Origin: Pseudomonas songnenensis
GTDB lineage: Bacteria; Pseudomonadota; Gammaproteobacteria; Pseudomonadales; Pseudomonadaceae
DNA length: 43,078 bases
Assembly: GCF_003696315.1 (NCBI RefSeq)
Contig: NZ_RFFN01000009.1
Span: forward strand, 118,529 to 161,606
Direction: 5' to 3'
A program made the position numbers and the translations under genes. The notes under the pieces were generated by a model that saw only the letters and a program-made list of their open reading frames with translations, ran no database searches and was not told the DNA's origin. This document shows, piece after piece, positions 36,344 to 43,078 of the stretch; position 1 is the stretch's first letter, and every line of letters starts with the position of its first letter.

Positions 36344-37057
36344 CTAGTGCGCGTGTTGCCCGTGAGAAGCCGCCCCATGCCCCATCAGCCACTGCTGATG
36401 CGGGCCGGGCAGTGTCCACAGACCGAAAAGAATCACCATCACGCCGCCGACGACGCGTACGCCACGCTTGCGCAGCAATGCAGTAAGACGCTCGGCGGCC
36501 AGGCCTGTGGCAAGCAGCACCGGCCACGTGCCGACGCCAAAGGCCAGCATCAGCATTGCGCTATCCAGCGCATCGCCCTGGCTCGCCGACCACAACAGCG
36601 TGCTATAGACCAGGCCGCAGGGCAGCCAGCCCCACAGCGCACCCAACAGCAGCGCGCGCGGCACGCTGGTGACAGGCATGAAGCGGCTGGCGACCGGTTG
36701 TATATGGCGCCAGAGGCCTCGACCCAAGGCCTCGATGCGCGTCAGTCCGCTCCACCAGCCCGCCAGATACAAGCCCATGGTAATCAGCAATAGAGCGGCA
36801 ACGACGCGCAGCGCCATCGCTGCCGGGCTGTTGGCAACCGCCCAACCCGCCAGGCCAATGAGGAAGCCGGCAAGGGCATAGCTCGACACGCGACCCAGGT
36901 TATAGGCGATCAACAGGCGCAGGCGCTTGGCGCGCTGATCAGCCGGAATGGCCATCGTCAGCGCACCCATCAGGCCGCCGCACATGCCCAGGCAATGGCC
37001 GCCCCCGAGCAGCCCTAGCACGAAGGCGGACAGCAGCAGCGGCGCCAGCTCACTCAC
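36344..37057 (-). CDS. TauE/SafE-like membrane protein behind ccoS
   Basis: This is a 237-aa protein with about six hydrophobic helices. The GGGHCLGMCGGLMG motif in the first helix and GWLPCGLVYSTLLWSASQGDALDSAMLMLAFGVGTWP later are typical of the TauE/SafE-like proteins found behind ccoS in pseudomonads. The paired Cys and His in the first helix could handle a metal. The start is GTG at 37057, overlapping the ccoS stop by 8 nt, so translation is coupled. The role is unknown but is probably linked to cbb3 oxidase maturation or metal transport. Confidence 0.85.
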   Translation of the reverse strand: MSELAPLLLSAFVLGLLGGGHCLGMCGGLMGALTMAIPADQRAKRLRLLIAYNLGRVSSYALAGFLIGLAGWAVANSPAAMALRVVAALLLITMGLYLAGWWSGLTRIEALGRGLWRHIQPVASRFMPVTSVPRALLLGALWGWLPCGLVYSTLLWSASQGDALDSAMLMLAFGVGTWPVLLATGLAAERLTALLRKRGVRVVGGVMVILFGLWTLPGPHQQWLMGHGAASHGQHAH

Positions 37058-37262
37058 CGTTGCGTTTCCCTTGCTCGGGTTCCGGGTCTTTCTGTGGTTC
37101 GGAGGCGCTAGGCTTCTGCGGCTCTTCGTCGTCGAACAGGATGCTATGAGCAGGGCCGTCGAGGTCGTCGAACTGCCCGCTATCCACGGCCCAAAAGAAT
37201 ACCCAGATCGCAACGGCCACCAGGACCACGGCAACAGGGATGAGGATGTACAGCGCGGCCAT
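37050..37262 (-). CDS. ccoS: cbb3 oxidase maturation protein CcoS
   Basis: This 70-aa protein has one N-terminal helix (MAALYILIPVAVVLVAVAIWVFFWAV) and the CcoS motif SGQFDDLDGPAHSILFDDE. It is needed to insert cofactors (heme and copper) into the cbb3 catalytic subunit in Rhodobacter and relatives. A charged, low-complexity C-terminus (KPSASEPQKDPEPEQGK) follows. It lies 104 bp after ccoI and overlaps the next gene. Confidence 0.93.
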   Translation of the reverse strand: MAALYILIPVAVVLVAVAIWVFFWAVDSGQFDDLDGPAHSILFDDEEPQKPSASEPQKDPEPEQGKRNGE

Positions 37263-37366
37263 CAGGACCTCCAGGATCCGAAGCGAAGTCTTCAGCTGCG
37301 ATTACTGCGCGGCTGTGGCGTCAACTAAGTACGCCATTACCGCGCCGCAGCACATCTCGACTGGAG

Positions 37367-39781
37367 TCAGCCGTTGTTCGCAGGCTGACGTGTCAGCCGC
37401 AGGGCATTCAAAACCACCAGCAGCGAGCTGATCGACATGCCCAGCGCCGCCCAGAGCGGAGTAACCCAGCCGATGGCGGCAAAGGGCAGGATCAGGCCAT
37501 TGTACAGGCTTGCCCAGGTGAGGTTCTCGATGATGATGCGCCGGCTACGACGCGCAACGTCGAACGCCTGTGCCAGGCTGGTAAGGCGGTTGGATAGCAG
37601 CACGGCATCGGCGCTGGTTTTTGCCAGGTCAGTGGCCGATCCCATGGCGACGCTGATATCTGCTGCCGCGAGCACCGGGACGTCATTGACTCCATCGCCA
37701 AGCATCAGCACCCGATGCCCTTGAGCTTGCAGCGCCTGCAGTCGCGTGAGTTTCGCAGCAGGCGTCATGCCGCCTTCGGCCTGGTCGATGCCGAGTTCTT
37801 TAGCAATCTGGCCGACCATGGGTGAACTGTCACCGGAGAGCAGCAATGTCTGCCAGCCGCGACGACGGCAAGCAGCCAGCAATGCAGGCGCGTCATCACG
37901 GAGACGGTCGTCGAGCACCAACCAAGCCAGCGGACCCCGTTCATCGCCGAGCAGCAGCCATTGGCCTTGCTCACCCGGTATGACTGGCGCCGGTTGGGAA
38001 AAGCCTTCGGCGACGAAACTGGGTTGGCCGATGCGCAGGTTGCGTCCCTCGACGCAGCCCAGCAAGCCAAGTCCCGGCACTGTCTCGACCGATTCGGCAG
38101 CCAGTGGCGCACGGCCGAAGGCACGGGCAATCGGATGTTCGGAGCGGTTCTCGAGGGCTGCGGCCAACGCAAGGCACGCATCGGCGTCGAGGGCGCCGAG
38201 TGGGTGTACGGCGGTAAGCGTCAGGCGGCCCTCCGTTAGGGTGCCGGTCTTGTCGAATACCACCGTGTCAATCTGGTTGAGACCCTCCAGCACGTGTCCG
38301 CGGGTCAGCAGCAGGCCGAGCTTGTGCAGCGTGCCGGTCGCTGTCGTGAGCGCGGTCGGGGTTGCCAGCGAGAGCGCACAGGGGCAAGTGGCAACCAGCA
38401 ACGCAAGCACGATCCAGAATGCGCGTTGAGGATCGATTTGCCACCATACCAGCCCCACGACGGTCGCAACCACCAGCACCACCAGCAGGAACCATTGCGC
38501 GACCTTGTCGGCCAGTTCGGCGAGCTTGGGTTTGTCCGCCTGGGCGCGTTCCAGCAGGCGGACGATAGCCGACAGACGGGTGTCATCGCCCAAGGCCTGC
38601 ACTTCGACAGTCAGCGGGCCTTCGACATTCAGCGTGCCGGCGGTCACTGCGTCACCGGAGCCTCGAGGGAGCGGAAGGTATTCGCCGGTGAGAACCGACT
38701 CGTCGATGCTCGACTGGCCACTGACGATGGTCCCGTCTGCAGGAATCAATGCGCCAGGTTGCACCAGCACACGGTCACCCAGTTGCAGCTCGCTGAGGAG
38801 AATGCGATTGCTGTGCCCTTCGGCATCGAGCTTCAGACACGACGCCGGCAACAGGTTGACCAGCTGCGCCGTAGCGTCTGCGGTACGCTCGCGCGCGCGT
38901 CGCTCCAGGTAACGCCCGGCGAGCAGAAACAGTGCAAACATGCCCACGGCATCGAAGTAGAGCTCGCCCTGGCCGGTAATCGTCGACCAGATACCGGCAA
39001 CATAGGCGCCGCCGATGGCCAGCGAGACCGACACGTCCATGGTCAGGTGACGGGTGCGCAGGTCGCGCAGGGCTCCCTTGAAAAAGTCCGTGCAGCAATA
39101 GAACACGATCGGCGTGGTCAGCAGCAGAGCCGTCCAGCGCAGCGTGACAAAGAAGCTTTCCGAAAGGTCGAGGTTGAATTCCGGCCAGGTGGCCATGGTG
39201 GCCATCATCACCTGCATCCAGAGCAGGCCGGCAACGCCCAGTTGACGCAAGGAGCGGCGGTTCTCGCTGGCCAGCCGCTCGGCCGCCTGATCGGCCTGAT
39301 AGGGGTGGGCCGCATAACCGATTCGACGTAGCTCCCCGAGGAGCTCGCTGAGTGGAAGCTGAGCATCGCTCCAGCGTACGGTCAATCGATGGTTGGACAG
39401 ATTGAGACTCGCCTCGGACACGCCGCTCAGGTTGCGCAAGTGTCGCTCGATCAGCCAGCCGCATGCGGCGCAGCTGATGCCTTCGATCATCAACGATGTA
39501 CTGGCCAACTCGCCCTGGTGCTGAACGAAGGGTTGCTGCACATCCTTGCGGTCGTACAGGGCCATCTCCTCATTGAGCTCCTGCGGGAGCGACTGGGGAT
39601 TGATGGCCGTGTCGCTTCGATGCTGGTAGTAGCTTTCCAGACCACCTTTTACGATCGCTTCGGCAACTGCCTGACAGCCTGGGCAGCACAAGGCCCGCGT
39701 CTCTCCCAGCACGCGGGCCTGGTACGGGCTGCCAGTCGGAACTGGCAGGCCGCAGTGGTAACAGGGGAGGGGTTTTGCCAT
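37367..39781 (-). CDS. ccoI: Copper-exporting P-type ATPase CcoI (FixI)
   Basis: This 804-aa P1B-type ATPase delivers copper towards the periplasmic side for cbb3 oxidase assembly. An N-terminal Cys-rich segment (CYHCGLPV, CCPGC) precedes a heavy-metal domain with GISCAACGW (Cys104, Cys107). The transmembrane metal site TCPCALSLATPTAL, the phosphorylation motif DKTGTLTEG, and the hinge GDGVNDVPVLAAADISVAMG are intact. Domain order and length match CcoI/FixI rather than the detoxifying CopA. It is preceded by ccoH with a 7-bp gap. Confidence 0.96.
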   Translation of the reverse strand: MAKPLPCYHCGLPVPTGSPYQARVLGETRALCCPGCQAVAEAIVKGGLESYYQHRSDTAINPQSLPQELNEEMALYDRKDVQQPFVQHQGELASTSLMIEGISCAACGWLIERHLRNLSGVSEASLNLSNHRLTVRWSDAQLPLSELLGELRRIGYAAHPYQADQAAERLASENRRSLRQLGVAGLLWMQVMMATMATWPEFNLDLSESFFVTLRWTALLLTTPIVFYCCTDFFKGALRDLRTRHLTMDVSVSLAIGGAYVAGIWSTITGQGELYFDAVGMFALFLLAGRYLERRARERTADATAQLVNLLPASCLKLDAEGHSNRILLSELQLGDRVLVQPGALIPADGTIVSGQSSIDESVLTGEYLPLPRGSGDAVTAGTLNVEGPLTVEVQALGDDTRLSAIVRLLERAQADKPKLAELADKVAQWFLLVVLVVATVVGLVWWQIDPQRAFWIVLALLVATCPCALSLATPTALTTATGTLHKLGLLLTRGHVLEGLNQIDTVVFDKTGTLTEGRLTLTAVHPLGALDADACLALAAALENRSEHPIARAFGRAPLAAESVETVPGLGLLGCVEGRNLRIGQPSFVAEGFSQPAPVIPGEQGQWLLLGDERGPLAWLVLDDRLRDDAPALLAACRRRGWQTLLLSGDSSPMVGQIAKELGIDQAEGGMTPAAKLTRLQALQAQGHRVLMLGDGVNDVPVLAAADISVAMGSATDLAKTSADAVLLSNRLTSLAQAFDVARRSRRIIIENLTWASLYNGLILPFAAIGWVTPLWAALGMSISSLLVVLNALRLTRQPANNG

Positions 39782-39788
39782 CAGCTGA

Positions 39789-40292
<504 letters not shown>

Positions 40293-40301
40293 TTACCTTG
40301 C

Positions 40302-41714
40302 TTAGCGGATGCTCGGGCCGATGAAACGGCTGTCGGCATCATCGTTTATCGATGCGTCGTCTATCGAGCGGATGCTGAAGACGATCTCATTGGTGCTCGA
40401 AGGCAGCTTTTCGGGCGCGATGGACAGCTCAACCGGAATGGTGACCAGTTCGCCTGCTTCGGCGCGCACCTCACTGCGACCTTCATAGACCAGGCCGTCC
40501 AGCCCGGATGCTTCAATCACGAAGGTCTGCTCGCGTTGAGCCTTGTTCATGATTTTCAGGGTGTAGACGTTCTCGATGTTGCCCAGCTCGTTCTCGCGGT
40601 AAAGCACACGGTCCTTGAGCACGTCCAGCTTGACCAGCGGGCGATCATACACGGCATAGGAGAACAGACTCATCATCGCCAGCAGCGCCACGGCATAGCC
40701 GATCAGGCGTGGACGCAGCAGGTGGGTCTTCTGGCCCGACAGGTTGTGCTCAGTGGTGTAACTGATCAAACCACGCGGGTAGTTCATCTTGTCCATGATC
40801 GCGTCGCAGGCATCGATACATGCAGCACAGCCGATGCATTCGATCTGCAGTCCGTCACGGATGTCGATGCCGGTGGGGCAGACCTGCACGCACATGGTGC
40901 AGTCGATGCAATCGCCAAGACCCATGGCTTTGTAATCCGCGTCCTTTTTGCGTGGACCACGTTTTTCGCCGCGACGCGGGTCGTAGGAGACGATCAGGGT
41001 GTCCTTGTCGAACATTACGCTCTGGAAGCGCGCATACGGACACATGTAGATGCACACCTGCTCGCGCAAGAAGCCAGCGCTGCCGTAGGTGGCAAGGGTG
41101 AAGAAGCCGATCCAGAACGCAGCCCAGCCGTTGACGTTCAAGGTGAGCAGATCGGGCACCAAATCGCGGATCGGCGTGAAATAGCCAACGAAGGTGATGG
41201 CCACCAGAATGCCGACGGCCAGCCATATTGCGTGCTTGGCGAGTTTGCGAAAGAACTTGTTGGCGCTCATTGGCGCCTTGTCGAGCTTCATGCGTTGGTT
41301 GCGATCACCTTCGGTGATCTTTTCGGCCCACATGAATACCCAGGTGAACACACTCTGCGGGCAGGTGTAGCCGCACCAGACACGGCCGGCAAAAACCGTG
41401 ATGAAGAACAGGCCGAAGGCGCAGATGATCAGCAGCCACGACAACAGCATGAAATCCTGAGGCCAGAACGTAGCCCCGAAGATATGGAATTTGCGCTCTG
41501 GCAGGTCCCACCAGACGGCTTGACGGCCGTTCCAGTTCAGCCAGACGGTTCCGAAGAAGAGGATGAACAGTACTGCGCCGCCAACGCGTCGCAGATTGCG
41601 GAACAAGCCGCTGAAGGCCCGGGTGTAGATCTTTTCACGCGCGGCGTAAAGGTCAGCTGACGCTCCGGCCTTGGACGGGGGGGTTACATCACGAACGGGA
41701 ATCTGCTCAGTCAT
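40302..41714 (-). CDS. ccoG: cbb3 oxidase accessory protein CcoG (RdxA/FixG)
   Basis: This 470-aa membrane protein has about five helices and binds two 4Fe-4S clusters. It carries CGYTCPQSVFTWVF, CIYMCPYARFQSVMF and the ferredoxin-like CIDCTMCVQVCP and CIGCAACIDACD motifs. A C-terminal Ig-like domain (about 350-460) lies on the periplasmic side. CcoG is reported to reduce Cu(II) to Cu(I) for cbb3 biogenesis. It begins the ccoGHIS operon, 137 bp downstream of ccoP. Confidence 0.96.
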   Translation of the reverse strand: MTEQIPVRDVTPPSKAGASADLYAAREKIYTRAFSGLFRNLRRVGGAVLFILFFGTVWLNWNGRQAVWWDLPERKFHIFGATFWPQDFMLLSWLLIICAFGLFFITVFAGRVWCGYTCPQSVFTWVFMWAEKITEGDRNQRMKLDKAPMSANKFFRKLAKHAIWLAVGILVAITFVGYFTPIRDLVPDLLTLNVNGWAAFWIGFFTLATYGSAGFLREQVCIYMCPYARFQSVMFDKDTLIVSYDPRRGEKRGPRKKDADYKAMGLGDCIDCTMCVQVCPTGIDIRDGLQIECIGCAACIDACDAIMDKMNYPRGLISYTTEHNLSGQKTHLLRPRLIGYAVALLAMMSLFSYAVYDRPLVKLDVLKDRVLYRENELGNIENVYTLKIMNKAQREQTFVIEASGLDGLVYEGRSEVRAEAGELVTIPVELSIAPEKLPSSTNEIVFSIRSIDDASINDDADSRFIGPSIR

Positions 41715-41810
41715 CGAGTGCGTACCACGGCGGAAGGTGGGTGTCCTGGCCGATGCGTGCCGACCAGGATCATTTTTCTGTCCAGCTGCGAATGGTACGC
41801 CCGGAGCTTT

Positions 41811-41845
41811 GAGGTCGGGTGCGACAGGACGTCACTCCCGACCTC
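41811..41845 (-). terminator. Hairpin in the ccoP-ccoG gap
   Basis: This is a perfect 9-bp inverted repeat GAGGTCGGG / CCCGACCTC with a 17-nt loop, just after the ccoP stop codon. No T-run follows on the minus strand. It is therefore either a weak or factor-dependent terminator of ccoNOQP, or an mRNA 3'-end stabiliser. Confidence 0.5.
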
Positions 41846-41851
41846 GATCTT

Positions 41852-42769
41852 TCACTGCTCCGGTTGCTGCGACAGGCTGTAGACGTAGGCTGCCAGCAAG
41901 TGCACCTTGTCATTGCCAAGGATTGCTTCCTGGGCCGGCATGCGGCCATTGCGACCGTAGCGCAAGGTCTGCTGGATCTGAGCGAAGCTCGAACCATACA
42001 GCCAGACGTTGTCGGTCAGGTTCGGCGCGCCCATGGCTGTAACGCCCTTGGCTTCCGGTCCATGGCAGACTACACAGTTGGCGGCGAAGATTTTTTGACC
42101 CTGCTCAATGTCGACGCTGATACCCTCTGGGGTATCACGTCCGGAGAGGCTGCGAACGTAGCCGGCCACGTTGCGGATGCCTTCTTCGCCGATCACGTCC
42201 TTCCACGCCGGCATTGCAGCCTGACGGCCATGCAGGATGGTGGTCTTGATCGTTTCAGGCTCGCCGCCCCACAACCAATCGTCATCGGTCAGGTTCGGGA
42301 AGCCATAGGCGCCCTTGGCGTCGGAGCCGTGACAAACCGAGCAGTTGGAGGCGAACAGGCGACCGCCCATCTTCAAGGCTTGCGGATCCTTGGCTACTTC
42401 TTCGACCGGCATGGCGGCGTACTTGGCGTACAGCGGGCCGTACTGCTCATCGGCCTTGTCCATCTCGCGCTGCCATTCCTTTACCTGGGTCCAACCATCT
42501 TCATAGCCGGGCAGGATGCCTTTCCAGTTGCCCAGCCCGGGATACAGCACCAGGTAGCCGAGGGCGAAGATCACGGTGCCGACGAACAGCATGAACCACC
42601 AGCGCGGCAGCGGGTTGTCGTACTCCTCGATGCCGTCATAGGAATGGCCGACAGTTTCTTCTGTGCTGTCAGGGCGTTGGCCCTTGCGAGTTGCCAGTAG
42701 CAGCCACACCAGCGCGGCAATGGTGCCGAGGCTCAGCAGGGTGACGTACCAACTCCAAAACGAGGTCAT
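41852..42769 (-). CDS. ccoP: cbb3-type cytochrome c oxidase subunit III (diheme cytochrome c)
   Basis: This 305-aa diheme cytochrome subunit passes electrons to CcoO and the catalytic CcoN. Two N-terminal helices (about 5-27 and 57-77) anchor it. Two c-type heme sites are CSVCH (Cys143, Cys146, His147) and CVVCH (Cys232, Cys235, His236). Methionine ligand candidates are in AAMPAWKD and GRMPAQE. It starts directly after the ccoQ stop. Confidence 0.97.
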   Translation of the reverse strand: MTSFWSWYVTLLSLGTIAALVWLLLATRKGQRPDSTEETVGHSYDGIEEYDNPLPRWWFMLFVGTVIFALGYLVLYPGLGNWKGILPGYEDGWTQVKEWQREMDKADEQYGPLYAKYAAMPVEEVAKDPQALKMGGRLFASNCSVCHGSDAKGAYGFPNLTDDDWLWGGEPETIKTTILHGRQAAMPAWKDVIGEEGIRNVAGYVRSLSGRDTPEGISVDIEQGQKIFAANCVVCHGPEAKGVTAMGAPNLTDNVWLYGSSFAQIQQTLRYGRNGRMPAQEAILGNDKVHLLAAYVYSLSQQPEQ

Positions 42770-42958
42770 TTATTTCTTACTCCTGGAAGCTTCTTCATCA
42801 CGCTTCTTGGCGTCGGTCTCGTCGTCTGCGAAGGGCAGGTTGGCTGCTTCGTCGAAGCTTTGCTTGCGTTTGCTGCTGTAGGCCCAGAGCACCACGCCGA
42901 TGAAGGCGACGAATACCAGAATTGTGCCCAGGCCGCGAAGAGTCCCGATTTCCATCAT
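42770..42958 (-). CDS. ccoQ: cbb3-type cytochrome c oxidase subunit CcoQ
   Basis: This 62-aa single-helix subunit (IGTLRGLGTILVFVAFIGVVLWAY) has a charged C-terminus (AANLPFADDETDAKKRDEE). It stabilises the cbb3 complex. The ATG at 42958 is followed by a second ATG, so the exact start may shift by one codon. It is 3 bp downstream of ccoO and abuts ccoP. Presence of ccoQ together with a following ccoGHIS matches the ccoNOQP-type operon copy of P. stutzeri. Confidence 0.95.
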   Translation of the reverse strand: MMEIGTLRGLGTILVFVAFIGVVLWAYSSKRKQSFDEAANLPFADDETDAKKRDEEASRSKK

Positions 42959-42961
42959 GCG

Positions 42962-43078
<117 letters not shown>

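Overview
The window looks like chromosomal DNA of a GC-rich gammaproteobacterium of the Pseudomonas group, most likely Stutzerimonas (Pseudomonas) stutzeri or a close relative. This rests on the GC-rich codon use, the dnaX-ybaB-recR block, and the hemN-anr-apt cluster lying near ccoNOQP-ccoGHIS. A short hydrophobic protein (DUF2474 type) also follows the cyanide-insensitive oxidase genes. No transposase, integrase, phage gene or CRISPR array was seen. The species call is inference from gene order and protein similarity recalled from memory; no search was run.

Layout. (1) 1-7.3 kb: a tRNA-Asp gene with a terminator, then accessory-looking modules. These are a divergent XRE-type regulator / 14-TM efflux pump pair sharing a perfect inverted repeat, a PEP-mutase-like enzyme, a decayed VOC/PhnB-like pseudogene, and a LysR regulator divergent from wrbA plus an MFS pump. 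(2) 7.6-9.7 kb: a PAS-PAS-GGDEF-EAL protein. (3) 9.7-11.1 kb: an emfourin-type inhibitor with its protealysin-like M4 protease. (4) 11.3-14.2 kb: the cyanide-insensitive bd-type oxidase (cioAB), a DUF2474 protein, a terminator and a 28-codon ORF. (5) 14.2-18.9 kb: a two-gene AraC/exported-nitrilase unit, divergent from fadH (2,4-dienoyl-CoA reductase) and an NTF2-like protein. (6) 19.1-25.2 kb: a coiled-coil protein of unknown function, a PLP-dependent deaminase/desulfhydrase, a cyclic-nucleotide-binding/rhodanese protein, a MATE pump and pdxB. (7) 25.3-28.4 kb: dnaX-ybaB-recR. (8) 28.5-31.8 kb: an ABC uptake operon with two different substrate-binding proteins, behind an AT-rich control region. 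(9) 31.8-43.1 kb: sco1, apt, anr, hemN (with an Anr box), nadE, and the cbb3 oxidase genes ccoO(partial)-Q-P and ccoG-H-I-S plus a TauE/SafE-like protein.

Together the genes describe a flexible aerobic/microaerobic respirer. It has two terminal oxidase systems (CIO and cbb3), the oxygen sensor Anr, anaerobic heme synthesis (HemN), and copper delivery to the cbb3 enzyme (CcoI, CcoG and the Sco-like protein). Around this core are efflux and redox-stress modules and an uncharacterised uptake system. The least explained items are the two-receptor ABC operon, the exported nitrilase-like protein coupled to an AraC regulator, and the coiled-coil protein with a Cys/His-rich tail.
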